Positions 7,475 through 18,235 are shown, counted from the first letter of the stretch. The stretch: DNA of 64,000 bases from Planctomycetota bacterium (GCA_014237855.1 JABACD010000006.1:1-64000), one strand, 5' to 3'. Numbers and translations: made by a program. Notes: generated from the sequence alone by a model not told the origin.

Positions 7475-8566
7475 ATGCAAAGCACCCGACTCTCCCTCGC
7501 CCCGAACTGCTCTGGTAGGACGCCCCGCTGGCTTGCGGCGCTGCTGACGACTCTGAGTCTCTGCCTGGCAGCCCCGCCAGGTCCAGCAGCAGGAGTCTCG
7601 ACCCCCAGCACCCCAGCCAGGAGATCCCTGGAATCCCGGGGGTCAGGGCAGGCCCCCAGTGAGGTCTTCGAGGTCGTGAAGATCGTCGACGGCGACACCA
7701 TTCACATCCAACGCGACGGCAAGAAGGTGAAGCTCCGCCTGCTCTCGGTCGACACCGAGGAAAAGCTGAGTCCCGGACAGCAGATGTCCGCCTCCAAGCC
7801 GCAGACCGTGTTCGGTGAAGAGACAAGACTCTGGACAATCGATTTCCTGGGCCAGTTTCGAGGCGAGGACGGCAAGCTCTGGCTGGGGCTCCGATTTCCA
7901 GACGACCAGGAGGCCTACGATGTCTACGGCAGACTGCTGTGCCACGTTCTGCTACCTGATGGGACCGACTTCAATCTCCTGCTCGTGGAGCTTGGAAAGA
8001 GCCCCTACTTCAACAAGTATGGCAACAGCCGTATCTGTCACGAGGAGTTCGTCGCTGCACAAGACACGGCCCGCCGCAATCTTGTCGGCATCTGGAACCC
8101 GCGAACCAACGAACCTCAGACCCCCGACTCTCCATCTGCAAGACGCCCTTACGAGCGGCTCTTGCCCTGGTGGCAAGTGCGTGCCACTGCGATCGACAAT
8201 TTCCGTCGACGATCACGGCAAGATCCCGAGAAGACCATCGACTCTGAGGACTCCCAGGCCCTTGCGGCAGCCATGAAGCGTGGGGTGGAGGTCCAGCTCT
8301 TTGGATCCCCTGACCGCTTCTTTGACGAAGAGGATGGGAGCAGGACAGTCCTGTTCAGGGCGACAGACAGGAAGAACGCTCTGCGAGTCTCGATTCCCGA
8401 GTCCGCTCGCCAGGCATTTGAAATTCTCGAGCTTGATGACTTGCGCGAGGAGTTCCGCCAGAACTATGTCTTTGTACGCGGAGTTGTAACTCGCGGAGAG
8501 CGCGGCTATCTCGTCAGCAGCAAGACCCCAGAGCAATGGGAACTCGCCGGGCCCAATCTCGATTGA
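7475..8566 (+). CDS. Secreted thermonuclease-like (SNase) protein
   Basis: The best start is the ATG at 7475, giving 363 residues with a signal-like segment (RWLAALLTTLSLCLAA). The SNase OB-fold follows: VVKIVDGDTIHI, then VKLRLLSVDTEEK with the expected Arg and Glu, then YGRLLCHVLLPDG with the second catalytic Arg, and an ARRNLVGIW closing segment. The fold is larger than the ~150-residue nuclease core because of an insertion (KPQTVFGEETRLW). The last ~120 residues form an additional beta-rich domain (ALRVSIPESARQAF, NYVFVRGVVTRGERGY) that may be another OB fold. It probably cleaves nucleic acid outside the cell. Confidence 0.8.
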   Translation: MQSTRLSLAPNCSGRTPRWLAALLTTLSLCLAAPPGPAAGVSTPSTPARRSLESRGSGQAPSEVFEVVKIVDGDTIHIQRDGKKVKLRLLSVDTEEKLSPGQQMSASKPQTVFGEETRLWTIDFLGQFRGEDGKLWLGLRFPDDQEAYDVYGRLLCHVLLPDGTDFNLLLVELGKSPYFNKYGNSRICHEEFVAAQDTARRNLVGIWNPRTNEPQTPDSPSARRPYERLLPWWQVRATAIDNFRRRSRQDPEKTIDSEDSQALAAAMKRGVEVQLFGSPDRFFDEEDGSRTVLFRATDRKNALRVSIPESARQAFEILELDDLREEFRQNYVFVRGVVTRGERGYLVSSKTPEQWELAGPNLD

Positions 8567-8591
8567 GCTGCTCCCAAGACCGACAGGAGCC

Positions 8592-8638
8592 GTGCCTCTC
8601 AGGCACTGCCAGCGACGCTCGGAGTTCAGGCTCCGAGC
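8592..8638. terminator. Two adjacent hairpins between convergent genes
   Basis: GTGCCT-CTC-AGGCAC (8592-8606) is followed by GCTCGGAG-TTCAGG-CTCCGAGC (8617-8638). Both are perfect stems in the 78 bases between the convergent thermonuclease and FG-GAP genes. The second, stronger stem is the likely shared bidirectional terminator. There is no clear poly-T tract. Confidence 0.65.
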
Positions 8639-8644
8639 AACCCC

Positions 8645-10333
8645 TCACTCACAGAAGAGGACCTCGAGCGCGTTGGTCAGGTTGGTATTGAAATTACCAT
8701 CGCCAGGATCACGGAACCACAATTGAAAGTTCCAGGTCTCACCCTGAGATATCTGACCACTGGGGTTTGGCAGCCCATTCAGGTTCAGTGGTGCGACTGC
8801 GGCTCCGTTGGCATCAATGGTCAGAACGGGCGGCATTCGGAAGAGCGCACCTCCAACGCAACGAACCCCTGACCCAAAGGGCAGGAATACCTGGTTGGGG
8901 CCGTAGAAGAAGATCCCCACCTGGTTAGGAGGACAGTCCGCCGCCGTAAGGACAAGATCGTTTGCTGCGTAGCTGCTTGACCCCGAGAACCCGATGCTCG
9001 CAGAGTTGCCGGTGGTGTTCGGAACCGAGAGGCAATATGGAACCGGGTTGTCACAGGAGACGGGAGAGCCAGAGTAGACCTGCGCTGAGCCGACCAGGCC
9101 GCCCAAGGTGGACTCCTGAGGCTGCCCAACGCACACATCGACAACTCCATCGTTGGTCAAGTCGCCCAGGAAGCGCACGACCTCTCCCATTCCGGAACCA
9201 GTGGTGGTCTCGTTGAACGTCTCCAAGACCCCTCCGGTCGCGCCGCTGAATATCTGAACGATACCTGTCTGGCTCGGTAGCACGGAGCGCGGAATTCCAA
9301 CCATGAAGTCCATGTCACCATCGCCGTCAAAGTCACCCGCACTGTCGACTGAGAACCCAAGCATTTCGCCGTCAAGGGTACCGGTCATCTCCATGATCGT
9401 CCCGCCGCTGGCTCCGTCGATCACCCGGGCGAATCCCGGCCCCACTACACCGAAGAGGGATTCCTGAGGCGCTCCTACGATCAAATCGTCAACCAGATCC
9501 CCAGAAAGGTCGCCGAGGTTGCGCACCGAGTTGCCCCAGCCACTGTCTACCAGGGGATTGAGATACTCTCGCAACATGGCTCCAGTCTGTCCTGAATAGA
9601 CCATGACCGAGCCCCGAATTCCTCCTACCACGATGTCGTCAAAACTGTCATTGTCGAAGTTCATCGAGGTGATGGACTGACCGAGATGAGCATTGGATAC
9701 CTGCCCCTCGAAGGTGTGAAGCACGGAGAAGTCAGCTCCGGAGAAAACTCTCACTGTCCCCGAGTTGAGGGCCACTACATCCGAGTTGAACGAGCAAGCG
9801 GCAAAGTCGGGAGTCCCGTCATTGTTGACGTCTCCAACTGCCGCAACGACCCAACCGAACTTGTCTCCGTCAACAAGGCCCGGAATGCTCGTCAGCCGAA
9901 CCCCGGTCTGGCCGGAGAAGACCATCACCAGCCCTCTCAAGGACCCGAAAGCACTGTGATAGGGAGTGCCAATCGCCAGATCATCGTGATCATCCCCATC
10001 AACGTCACCGATTCCAGCAACACTGGCTCCGAAGGTCACCTCTCCAGAATCACCCGTGAGGTCAAGTAGCACAGTGCCATCAAGTCCCGAATAGACTCGC
10101 GCGTATCCCTCACCACCCAGAAAGACATTTCCGTCCTCCGGAGCTCCTACGATGATGTCCTCGATGCCGTCATTGTTGACGTCTCCAGCCCGATCTACAC
10201 TCGCACCTAGTCGGTCATTCGGACCATCGCCACTGAAGTCGAAGACTGGTGATTGCGCCTCCCCAGCTGCCGCCAGGCAAGTCCATAGGGCAAGAACGCA
10301 AACTAGACGGTGGCAATTGGTATTCAATATCAT
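8645..10333 (-). CDS. FG-GAP repeat protein with Cys-containing C-terminal domain
   Basis: A 562-residue secreted protein with signal peptide (CHRLVCVLALWTCLAAAGEAQ). Six to seven integrin-type FG-GAP blades follow, each with a calcium-binding DxDxD/NxDG loop (for example GDVNNDGIEDIIVG, GDVDGDDHDDLAIG, GDFDGDGDMDFMVG). The last ~130 residues are a separate domain: a CDNPVPYC pair, GIFFYGPNQVFLPFG, GVRCVGG, and a closing WNFQLWFRDPG...LFCE. This tail is shared with the neighbouring paralogue. A longer frame to 10354 begins with TTG and is less likely than the ATG used here. Probably a surface or adhesive propeller. Confidence 0.85.
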   Translation of the reverse strand: MILNTNCHRLVCVLALWTCLAAAGEAQSPVFDFSGDGPNDRLGASVDRAGDVNNDGIEDIIVGAPEDGNVFLGGEGYARVYSGLDGTVLLDLTGDSGEVTFGASVAGIGDVDGDDHDDLAIGTPYHSAFGSLRGLVMVFSGQTGVRLTSIPGLVDGDKFGWVVAAVGDVNNDGTPDFAACSFNSDVVALNSGTVRVFSGADFSVLHTFEGQVSNAHLGQSITSMNFDNDSFDDIVVGGIRGSVMVYSGQTGAMLREYLNPLVDSGWGNSVRNLGDLSGDLVDDLIVGAPQESLFGVVGPGFARVIDGASGGTIMEMTGTLDGEMLGFSVDSAGDFDGDGDMDFMVGIPRSVLPSQTGIVQIFSGATGGVLETFNETTTGSGMGEVVRFLGDLTNDGVVDVCVGQPQESTLGGLVGSAQVYSGSPVSCDNPVPYCLSVPNTTGNSASIGFSGSSSYAANDLVLTAADCPPNQVGIFFYGPNQVFLPFGSGVRCVGGALFRMPPVLTIDANGAAVAPLNLNGLPNPSGQISQGETWNFQLWFRDPGDGNFNTNLTNALEVLFCE

Positions 10334-10542
10334 GGGGAATAAGGTGCAAGCCAAGTCTGGGCTCTGCTTGCCTAGCGAAGCATCCGTTGGGAATAGTCGG
10401 TTTCACCCTTCTTCAGTGCTGTAAGAGGGGCCAATCAAGCTGAGAATTCCCTCCATAAACGGGGTGAACCAGCCGCCATGTAGCCATGAAGCCTACCCCA
10501 GTTGGTCCCTGTCGGCGTGACCGAATACCGTCTAGTTGACCA

Positions 10543-12210
10543 TCAAGGGCAAAAGCTGATCTGGACAGCCTGGCTCAGATTCGACTCTCCATCACCTGCT
10601 TGCTGATCCCTGAACCAGAACTGGAAGTACTTGGTACCTGGACTGGTGATCGCAAAATTGACGTCCATGAACACCGGATTGGCAACGAACCCACCGCTTT
10701 GACCCGCCATAATCGGCTGTGGCGTGAGGCGAACGATACTGGTGCCCACGCAGCGGATTCCGTTGCTGAGTGGAATATTGACCTGGTCATCTCCATAGAA
10801 GAACAGACCAATGCCCTGAGTTGGCAGCTGAGAGGACTGAAGAATCAATCCTGGTCCACTAAGACTTGGTGTACCGATGACCTGGATCGCCGCCGCCTGG
10901 CCACCACTATGATTGTTCGGAGTGCAGTAATAGCTGACACCTCCGCAGGCCTCGAAGGGAGACTTGATTGCTCTAGCGAAGCCATTATTAGCCTTACCAG
11001 TAGTGCTCGCTAAGGCGGCTCCGATCGCAAGCACCTGCTTCCCATCACTACCGACAGCACCCAGACCCGCCAGGCTTGTGCCGAATTCCTGATTGTCTAC
11101 TGCGGAGTCGAACTGCTCCAGCAAGGCTCCATTGTCCCCGGAGTAGATCCCAACAGAATTAGCGCCGAAGACGCGACTAGAGGTGACCGCTACATCTGTC
11201 TTGCCATCACTATTCCAGTCACCAGCACTGGCCACCACATCTCCGAAGCCATCCCCGGTCAGGCTGCCGCTGATTTGAAGGACCTGTGCTCCTGTCGCAC
11301 CGTTGTAGATGTAGACCACACCGGCCCCAGAGTTGAAGATCTCAAACTGGTTGGCACCAACTGCGTAGTCTTCAATACCGTCACCGGTGACGTCCGTCAG
11401 GCTGGCAACGGAGATTCCCAGAGTCGGCTCTGAGAAGCTCTGAATGTGACGAATCAGGCTGCCGTCAGAACCAGAGTAGATGAAGGCTCCGTCGAACACC
11501 GAACCCACGAGAATGTCCCCGACGCCGTCGGCATTGACATCACCAATCTTGGAGAGTGAGACCCCCAGGCGGTCACCTGATCCAGCACCATCGAACTGAT
11601 ACATCTGGGCTCCACTAATGCCGCTGTAGACCCGAACGACTCCGCGATCTGAGTCAGCACGATAGGAGCCTGCCGCAAACTCATCGTGTCCATCATTGTT
11701 GAGATCGCCAAGTCCAACGACTGAGTTGCCCAGGTACTCGTCGTCTTCCTGACCCTGCAAGCTGTACATCTCCGAGAAGTCAAAGCCTGAGATGACGGAG
11801 ACTCGCCCATTCCCAAAGAGGCCCAATCCCTCGCTAAAGGGTGCCCCAACCAGCAGGTCATCGACCCCATCGTTGTTTGCATCGAACTCTCCCGCGACAG
11901 CCGTGCCATACCCGAAATCTGTGGGCAGGCCTGAGATTGATTGCAACTCTGCGCCGGTCTCCCCGTCCACGATCTTGATCGCACCATTGCCAAGGAAAAA
12001 GATGTTTCCGTCCTGTGGAATACCACAAACAAGGTCATTGAATCCGTCGCCGCCAAGGTCCCCAGTACTTGCCACGGACGCGCCGAGGCGGTCGTTGCTC
12101 AGTGAACCATTGACCTGATACAACTGCTGGATTGCTGATGCGCTGCTTGTCAGGACGAGAATGCTTCCAGCCAAGGAGGTCGGCCTGAGAAATTTAGTAC
12201 TCCTACTCAT
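10543..12210 (-). CDS. FG-GAP repeat protein, tandem paralogue
   Basis: A 555-residue paralogue of the downstream FG-GAP gene. The start is fixed by GGAAAG seven bases before the ATG at 12210. The signal segment is LAGSILVLTSSASA. FG-GAP blades carry Ca loops such as GDVNADGVGDILVG, GDLNNDGHDEFAAG and GDWNSDGKTDVAVT. The C-terminal domain matches its neighbour by order of motifs: CGGVSYYC, GIGLFFYGDDQVNIPL, NGIRCVGTS, and FQFWFRDQQ...ISFCP. The central propeller sequences differ considerably, so the duplication is old or the blades evolve fast. Confidence 0.85.
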   Translation of the reverse strand: MSRSTKFLRPTSLAGSILVLTSSASAIQQLYQVNGSLSNDRLGASVASTGDLGGDGFNDLVCGIPQDGNIFFLGNGAIKIVDGETGAELQSISGLPTDFGYGTAVAGEFDANNDGVDDLLVGAPFSEGLGLFGNGRVSVISGFDFSEMYSLQGQEDDEYLGNSVVGLGDLNNDGHDEFAAGSYRADSDRGVVRVYSGISGAQMYQFDGAGSGDRLGVSLSKIGDVNADGVGDILVGSVFDGAFIYSGSDGSLIRHIQSFSEPTLGISVASLTDVTGDGIEDYAVGANQFEIFNSGAGVVYIYNGATGAQVLQISGSLTGDGFGDVVASAGDWNSDGKTDVAVTSSRVFGANSVGIYSGDNGALLEQFDSAVDNQEFGTSLAGLGAVGSDGKQVLAIGAALASTTGKANNGFARAIKSPFEACGGVSYYCTPNNHSGGQAAAIQVIGTPSLSGPGLILQSSQLPTQGIGLFFYGDDQVNIPLSNGIRCVGTSIVRLTPQPIMAGQSGGFVANPVFMDVNFAITSPGTKYFQFWFRDQQAGDGESNLSQAVQISFCP

Positions 12211-12610
12211 TTTACTTTCCGGTGGGAATTCGCGAGTCATTGCCCAACCCGTAGTCGAGGCCATCCAGCGGTTTGGACGTTCACCTCTCACTCTGCCCCG
12301 GAGCAGTCCGGCGTAGAGAACAGATTGGTAGTGAATCAGTTACTTGGAATTGAATGGACCAACCGCCCGTGGGAGCTTCGATCCGAAAGCCAGCCTTGGC
12401 CCAATTGAAGGCAAGGGTACACTGCTTCCCAAGAACCGTCAGCATTTGCGACTTCCTAAATGGCAAATATGTGCCGAGGAGGGCTCCACCGAGGGGACAG
12501 CGAGCTTGCGGAAGCCTCCTCACACCCTCGCAAGTGGTCTCAATCCAGGTCAATCTCCATCTCATCCGCAGGGGCTGGGCTCCCCGGAGGTCAGGCACAT
12601 CTGGAGCGCT
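12211..12610. other. 400-base intergenic region upstream of the second FG-GAP gene
   Basis: It lies 3' of moaB and 5' of the FG-GAP gene, both on the minus strand. It holds the ribosome-binding site GGAAAG (12215-12220) and two relatively AT-rich patches (about 12320-12360 and 12440-12475) that could carry the promoter. Short open frames here show no codon or family signal, so I call none. Confidence 0.5.
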
Positions 12611-13114
12611 TCAACCACCCGCCTGACTCACGAGGTGGCCAGCCTCGGGGAGGACGATGCGCTCCATGGCCAGCTGCAGGGCCTTCGGAGAGCCCGGTAG
12701 GGCCAGCACGACCTTGCCTCCCAGGAGGCCCCCGATGGCCCGACTGAGAATGGTCGCCGGACCGATTTCCTGGTAGGAGAGCCAGCGAAATAGCTCGCCA
12801 AATCCCGGTATCTCGCTGTCGAGGAGCCCCTTCAAGGTCATGTAAGTCACATCGCGAGGGGCGATTCCTGTGCCACCCGTGGTCAGGATCAGCTCGACCT
12901 CAGGGTCGTCGACCGCTGCCCGAACCCCGGCTGCGATCTGCTCCGGCTCGTCCCGGTGAATCGCGCGAAGTGCCACCAGGTGCCCTGCGGCCTCGATTGA
13001 CTCGACCAGGAAGCCTCCCCCTCGATCACTCTCCAGGTCACGGGTATCACTGAGGGTCAGCACCGCAAAACGAATCTGGTCGGGCGCTTCACGCCGATGG
13101 CTATCGAGGCTCAT
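12611..13114 (-). CDS. moaB: Molybdenum cofactor biosynthesis protein MoaB/Mog family
   Basis: A 167-residue protein of the MogA/MoaB molybdopterin-binding fold, which adenylylates molybdopterin in cofactor synthesis. FAVLTLSDTRDLESDRGG is the N-terminal strand and substrate loop. ILTTGGTGIAPRDVTYMTL is the family signature with the conserved TGGTG and RD, and LALPGSPKALQLAM is the C-terminal PGSP motif. Length is normal for MoaB. It follows the DUF1501 gene by 61 bases on the same strand. No other molybdopterin gene is visible in the window. Confidence 0.88.
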   Translation of the reverse strand: MSLDSHRREAPDQIRFAVLTLSDTRDLESDRGGGFLVESIEAAGHLVALRAIHRDEPEQIAAGVRAAVDDPEVELILTTGGTGIAPRDVTYMTLKGLLDSEIPGFGELFRWLSYQEIGPATILSRAIGGLLGGKVVLALPGSPKALQLAMERIVLPEAGHLVSQAGG

Positions 13115-13175
13115 GGGTTGAACTTGGTGGCAATGAAGTAAGGAGAGGAGACTCTCGAGTCCCTGAGGAGGACCC

Positions 13176-14654
13176 CTAGACCAGAAGCTCGCGCACGATC
13201 CTGGCTTCTTCGACTCCGGTGAGGCGAACGTCGAGGCCCTGGTATGGGATGGAGAGCCGTTCGTGGTCGATGCCCAGGCAGTGCAGGATCGTCGCGTTCA
13301 GATCTCGAATGTGCACGGGATCCTTCACGATGTTGTAACTGAAGTCGTCGGTCTCTCCATGGACGATCCCTCCCTGAACTCCTCCGCCGGCCATCCAGAT
13401 ACTGAAGCACTTTGGATGGTGATCACGACCATAGTTCGTCGGAGTCAGCTCGCCCTGACAGTAGGCCGTGCGCCCGAACTCTCCCCCCCAGACAACCAGG
13501 GTCTCTTCCAGGAGCCCCAGGCGCTTCAGGTCCAGCACCAGGGCCTTCGCCGGCTGGTCAATGTCCCGGCACTGGTTGGGCAGATCCTTGGGAAGGGCAA
13601 AATGCTGGTCCCAGCCCCGATGAAAGATCTGAGTGAAGCGCACGCCTCGCTCGGCCATTCGTCGTGCCAGGAGACAGTTGGCTGCGAAGGTGCCTGGCGT
13701 GCGTGCATCCGGCCCGTAGAGCTCGAAGACCTCGTCGGGCTCCTGGGATAGATCAGTCAGCTCTGGCACTGAGGCCTGCATGCGAAAGGCCATCTCATAC
13801 TGATCGATTCGCGTGCGAGTCCCGGGATCGAGGGTCTCCGCCAGCCGACGCTCATTCATGCGCCCCAGCGCATCCAGCTGGCGGCGGCGAGCACCCTCAC
13901 TCATCCCGGCTGAATTCTGCAAGAAGAGCACCGGGTCCCCCTTCGATCGCAAGGAGACACCCGCAAAGCGACCGGGCAACATCCCGCTGCCCCAGAGCCG
14001 CTCGTAGAGTGCCTGGGCCTCCTTGCGTCCGGTCCAGGAGGAATTGAGCACCACGAATGTCGGTAGATTCTCATTCATCGACCCCAGGCCATAGGACAAC
14101 CACGACCCCAGGCTGGGGCGGCCGGGTAGCTGATCGCCTGTGGTGATGAGCGTGATGGCCGGGTCGTGGTTGATGGCCTCGGTCCAAACCGAGCGACAGA
14201 TGGCGATGTCCTTCACCATCGAGGCCGTGTGGGGCAAGAGCTCGCTCACCCAGGCCCCGTCACCTCCGTTGTCGTGCCTGGTGAACTCGTAGATCGAGGG
14301 AGCCAGGGGGAAGCGTGCCTGACCGGAGGTCATCGTGGTCAACCTCTGCCCCATGCGTACGGACTCAGGCAGGTCCGCATCGTACATCTCCTTGAGCATC
14401 GGCTTGTAGTCAAGGGTATCCAGCTGGGAGGGAGCACCGGCCATGAACAGGTAGATGGCTCGCTTGGCCCTCGGTGCCAGGTGACCCGCCACAGCTCCGC
14501 CCTGCAGACAGGTACCCGTACCCGCCAGGGCTCGAGGACCGAGCAGTGACGCCAGCGCCGCCTGCCCCAGACCAAGTGCCGAGCCCTTCAAGAAGCTCCT
14601 ACGAGCCTCCAGGCGTGCCACCTCGTTCAGTCGCTCCTCGTCCAGGCGCTTCAT
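13176..14654 (-). CDS. DUF1501 protein, module 1
   Basis: A 492-residue DUF1501 protein with a Tat-like N-terminus ([22 protein letters not shown]). Family segments are in order: [20 protein letters not shown] (~70), [93 protein letters not shown], and [17 protein letters not shown] near the end. The fold is related to alkaline phosphatase and sulfatase enzymes, but the substrate is unknown. Its ATG overlaps the stop of the upstream PSD1 gene (ATGA at 14651-14654), so the two are translationally coupled, as is usual for this pair. Confidence 0.9.
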   Translation of the reverse strand: MKRLDEERLNEVARLEARRSFLKGSALGLGQAALASLLGPRALAGTGTCLQGGAVAGHLAPRAKRAIYLFMAGAPSQLDTLDYKPMLKEMYDADLPESVRMGQRLTTMTSGQARFPLAPSIYEFTRHDNGGDGAWVSELLPHTASMVKDIAICRSVWTEAINHDPAITLITTGDQLPGRPSLGSWLSYGLGSMNENLPTFVVLNSSWTGRKEAQALYERLWGSGMLPGRFAGVSLRSKGDPVLFLQNSAGMSEGARRRQLDALGRMNERRLAETLDPGTRTRIDQYEMAFRMQASVPELTDLSQEPDEVFELYGPDARTPGTFAANCLLARRMAERGVRFTQIFHRGWDQHFALPKDLPNQCRDIDQPAKALVLDLKRLGLLEETLVVWGGEFGRTAYCQGELTPTNYGRDHHPKCFSIWMAGGGVQGGIVHGETDDFSYNIVKDPVHIRDLNATILHCLGIDHERLSIPYQGLDVRLTGVEEARIVRELLV

Positions 14655-17600
14655 CCCTTCACCAGTACCTCGTCAAGATTGAGGATCAGATTGCAGACGA
14701 CCAGCCAGGCGGCCAGGTCGACCGAATCGACCCCTGCGGCCGGTGGATCCACTCCGATCGAGACCAGCGCCGCCGCTGCCTCCGGGAACTCCTCGAACTC
14801 CTCTCGCTGGGCTCGATAGACCCCGAGCAGGTCGGCAAGGTCCTCCGCATCGGGCTGCCGAGCAGTGCACAGCTCGAACACGTGGCTCGCGCGTGCCTCA
14901 AGCGACTCACCGCCTTCCATGATTCCCCGCAGGGCCAGGTATCTCGCAGCCTCGACAAACTGTGGATCATTCAGCAGCAACAAGGCCTGCAAGGGAGTGT
15001 TCGTGCGCTCTCTCCGCGCACGACACGCCTCTCGGCTGGGCGCGTCGAAGACCGCCAGCTGAGGGGGAGGCGAGGTTCGCTTGAAGAAGGTGTAGAGACT
15101 GCGCCTGTGGACTTCCTCATGCGCCTCGTCAGCCACGAAGGTGTCTGTATTCGAGCCGACGTAGGCGACGGTCTTCCACAGCCCATCCGGCTGGGGAGGC
15201 TTGACCGGCGGGCCACCAATTCGTTCGACGAGCAGCCCGCTGACCGCCAGAGCTTGATCTCGAATCGTCTCCCCGTCGAGACGAAAGCGCGGGCCTCGTG
15301 CCAGCAAGCGATTTTCTGGATCGAGCAGCAGCAGCTCCTCCGTTGCTGAAGAGCTCTGTCGGTAGGTCGAGGAGGTCATCAACCGACGCATCATCGATTT
15401 CACGTCCCAGCCATCCTCGACGAATCGCAGGGCCAACCAATCGAGAAGCTCGGGGTGGCTGGGGTGCTCTCCCTGATTGCCAAAGTCCTCCGAGGTGCGA
15501 ACCAGGCCGGTGCCGAACAACTGCTGCCACAGCCGATTGACCGCGACCCTGGAGGTAAGCGGATGGGCCGGGTCCACGAGCCAGCGCGCCAGGCCGAGCC
15601 GGTCTCGAGGCAGTGACCCGTCCATGGGCGGCAGGCTGGTAGGCGTTGCTCGCGGGGCCTCGTCACCGCGAGCATCGTACTGGCCCCGGTCCAGCACATA
15701 GCTCATTCTAGGCTCCTCTCGTTCTCGCATGACCAGGCTCGTGGGAATCATCGCGACCAGCTCCTCCAGGCTGCTGGCGATGGCGCCGAGCTCCGCCTCG
15801 AGCGGTTCGAGATCCTCTCGCGACCCCGCCCACACGTGGCGAACATAGTGCTGGCGGATGACCTGCAGCTGGTCGTCACTGCGGTCGGGAGCACTCACAC
15901 CGACCGCAGCCAGCACCTCATCGGGGAGGCCCTCCTCACCCGCGACGAGCTCCTCCCAGCGGCGCAGCGACCACAGATGGCGGTCGTCGTGCAGTCCCCA
16001 GGAGCGCACGCCGGCACTGTCCCAGTAGACAGTCCCTCCAACCTGGGTGAAGGCCCAGCCATTCAACTCTGCGCCACCGTCGAGACCGACGTCTCCAAGC
16101 GCGACCTCCAGCCGATGCCAGCGCCCCGCCAAGGGCAACTGCCCGGCGACGAAGTCCGCACCGTCTTCCCTTCCGGCACCGTGCGCCTCCACTCCCCAGC
16201 GTGCGCGGTGGTCCCAGCTGCCATCGTTGAATTGCAACTGGATCGAGCGCGGCGGGTCGAGGGGATCCAACCAGACGTGGGCGAAGAACACATCCCCTCG
16301 CCGCAGATCCAAGGGACGCGCTCCTGTGAAGAAGTCCTGGTTCAAGCCATCGCCCATGGAACGACGAAGGCTGAGCTCTCCTGCAATGACCGGGTGATCA
16401 TCCGCACCGACCCAGCTCCAGGTCTCACCATCACCACCTGGCTCGGCACGCTCGGGAAGGTCATCCTCGATCCACACATGGTCTTGAGGCTGCTGATCGG
16501 TCGAGGTGATGATGCCCACCCGATCCCACCAGCTGGTTCCATCGAACTGAGTGAAGGCGCAACCGTGGATCACGTCGCCCTCGACCAGTCCAACGTCCTC
16601 GGCCCCGAACTCGAGCTTCGTCCACACACCTGGACTCGGGAGCTCGCCCAGGTGCAGTCGAGAGCTCGTGCCAAGGACGCCGAAGTCGATCTTGTCGGCC
16701 CCCCAGAAGGCACGATGGTCCCAGCCAGCCAGGCCATCGTCATTGAACTGCAGCATGATCTCGTCGGGTGGGTCCTCCGGATCGAGAAGGACCCAGGCGA
16801 ACAGCCGATCTCCCGCACCAACCCGCAAGCGCAGGTCTGCGTCGGTAAAGAAGTGCTGCTGAAGCCCAGAACTGGTGCGCTTCATCGCCCTCTCACCTGA
16901 GTGCACGGGTTCGGTAACCCACTCGTAGTCGCTGCCGTCCAGAAGATGCCCGGCGGGTAGCTCGTCCTCGATCCAGACGAGCTCACGACCAGGCAAGCGC
17001 TCATCGACAGGACTGTCCGGCTCGGAGTAGTCGAAGCCCTCCACAGCGAGGCCGATGCGCTCCTCCATCTCAGCCAGCTCTGACTCGATCTCCACCTTCT
17101 TCTGCGCTTGCTCCGGAGAAGGCACACTGACGACCGGCCCGTGGTCCTTCAAGTTGCCGTCCATGGGCTTGCCCGCGACATTATTGAAGAAGGCGAAGAG
17201 CGAGTAGAACTCCTTCGTGCTCACCGGATCGAACTTGTGGTCGTGGCAGGCGGCACATCCCAGCGTCAGCCCCATGAAGGCCGTCCCCGTTGTGCCCACA
17301 CGATCCACGACATTGCGAACGTAGACCTCTTCCTCGATCGACCCTCCCTCCCCGGTCGTCACATTGCAGCGATTGAAGCCCGATGCGATCCTCTGGGCCA
17401 GGGTGGACTCCGGGAGAAGGTCGCCTGCGAGTTGCTCGATGACGAACTCATCGTAAGGCAGGTTCTGATTGAAGCTCTCCACGACGCGATCTCGGTAGGG
17501 CCACATCTCTCGATAGTTGTCGAGGTGCAGGCCATGGGTGTCGCCATAGCGAGCAACGTCAAGCCAGAAGCGCGCCATGTGCTCACCGTAACGGGGTGAG

Positions 17601-18235
17601 ACAAGCAGTCGGTCGATCAGCCGCTCGTAGGCTCCCGGCTCCTGATCCGCCAGGAAGGCGCGAACCTCCGAGGGGCTCGGTGGCAGGCCTGTCAGGTCCA
17701 GGGTCGCCCGCCGGATCAAGGTGCGTGGATCGGCCTCGGGGGCTGGCTCGAGGCCGTGCTCTTCAAGCTCTTCGGCGATGAACAGGTCGAGTTCACCGCG
17801 GATCCAGTCGGAGGCAGTGACCTCGGGAATCTGGGGCTCCGCGGGCGCGAGAAAGGCCCAATGCCTGGAGTAGTTCGCCCCCTCGTCAATCCAGCGCTCC
17901 AGGATCTCGATCTCAGCGGGCGAGAGGGAGAATCCCGAGTCAGCCGGCGGCATGGGGTCTTCTCGATCCCTGACGCGATAGATGAGCTCGGACCCCTGTG
18001 CGTCACCGGGAATGATCGCCGCGAAGCTCCCGTCCGTCCCCACCGCGTTTTCCTGCAGGTCCAGGCGCAGTCTCGCCTCGACCGCCTTCTCGTCGGGGCC
18101 ATGACAGGCGAAGCAGGCCCTGGACAGGATCGGCCGAACCTGCCGGCCGAAATCAACCTGCTCCCCGTCACCGGATATCCCTGCCGGACAGAGGCCGGTG
18201 AGCAAGAGCATCGAGAAGAAGGAGGTGCAGCGCAT
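14651..18235 (-). CDS. Planctomycete cytochrome c PSD1/DUF1549/DUF1553 protein with two tandem inserted domains
   Basis: A 1194-residue exported protein (signal [21 protein letters not shown] at 18235). A heme-binding CFACHGPD (~40) forms the PSCyt1 domain, then DUF1549 with [13 protein letters not shown] (~328). Two similar ~165-residue domains follow at about 415-580 and 583-748, each opening with WIEDxLP, with LQFNDG, GWDHRA/SWDHRA and GxAFTQ shared. DUF1553 occupies ~860-1110 ([53 protein letters not shown]). The inserted pair looks like beta-sandwich, carbohydrate-binding-like domains. It probably works with the coupled DUF1501 partner in extracytoplasmic electron transfer or substrate handling; the precise role is not known. 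Confidence 0.9.
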   Translation of the reverse strand: MRCTSFFSMLLLTGLCPAGISGDGEQVDFGRQVRPILSRACFACHGPDEKAVEARLRLDLQENAVGTDGSFAAIIPGDAQGSELIYRVRDREDPMPPADSGFSLSPAEIEILERWIDEGANYSRHWAFLAPAEPQIPEVTASDWIRGELDLFIAEELEEHGLEPAPEADPRTLIRRATLDLTGLPPSPSEVRAFLADQEPGAYERLIDRLLVSPRYGEHMARFWLDVARYGDTHGLHLDNYREMWPYRDRVVESFNQNLPYDEFVIEQLAGDLLPESTLAQRIASGFNRCNVTTGEGGSIEEEVYVRNVVDRVGTTGTAFMGLTLGCAACHDHKFDPVSTKEFYSLFAFFNNVAGKPMDGNLKDHGPVVSVPSPEQAQKKVEIESELAEMEERIGLAVEGFDYSEPDSPVDERLPGRELVWIEDELPAGHLLDGSDYEWVTEPVHSGERAMKRTSSGLQQHFFTDADLRLRVGAGDRLFAWVLLDPEDPPDEIMLQFNDDGLAGWDHRAFWGADKIDFGVLGTSSRLHLGELPSPGVWTKLEFGAEDVGLVEGDVIHGCAFTQFDGTSWWDRVGIITSTDQQPQDHVWIEDDLPERAEPGGDGETWSWVGADDHPVIAGELSLRRSMGDGLNQDFFTGARPLDLRRGDVFFAHVWLDPLDPPRSIQLQFNDGSWDHRARWGVEAHGAGREDGADFVAGQLPLAGRWHRLEVALGDVGLDGGAELNGWAFTQVGGTVYWDSAGVRSWGLHDDRHLWSLRRWEELVAGEEGLPDEVLAAVGVSAPDRSDDQLQVIRQHYVRHVWAGSREDLEPLEAELGAIASSLEELVAMIPTSLVMREREEPRMSYVLDRGQYDARGDEAPRATPTSLPPMDGSLPRDRLGLARWLVDPAHPLTSRVAVNRLWQQLFGTGLVRTSEDFGNQGEHPSHPELLDWLALRFVEDGWDVKSMMRRLMTSSTYRQSSSATEELLLLDPENRLLARGPRFRLDGETIRDQALAVSGLLVERIGGPPVKPPQPDGLWKTVAYVGSNTDTFVADEAHEEVHRRSLYTFFKRTSPPPQLAVFDAPSREACRARRERTNTPLQALLLLNDPQFVEAARYLALRGIMEGGESLEARASHVFELCTARQPDAEDLADLLGVYRAQREEFEEFPEAAAALVSIGVDPPAAGVDSVDLAAWLVVCNLILNLDEVLVKG
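15990..16990 (-). repeat. Intragenic tandem duplication of a beta-sandwich-like domain
   Basis: Two copies, about 16990-16490 and 16485-15990, encode the paired domains inside the PSD1 protein. Shared landmarks are WIEDELP/WIEDDLP, QHFFTDA/QDFFTGA, the W(V/L)LDPxDPP segment, [36 protein letters not shown] and AFTQxxGT. The copies have diverged considerably, so the duplication is not recent. Edges are approximate. Confidence 0.75.

Noticed and set aside
12281-12598. Minus-strand open frame of about 105 codons between moaB and the FG-GAP gene
   Set aside because: It overlaps the presumed promoter region, has no family match I can recognise and no good ribosome site.
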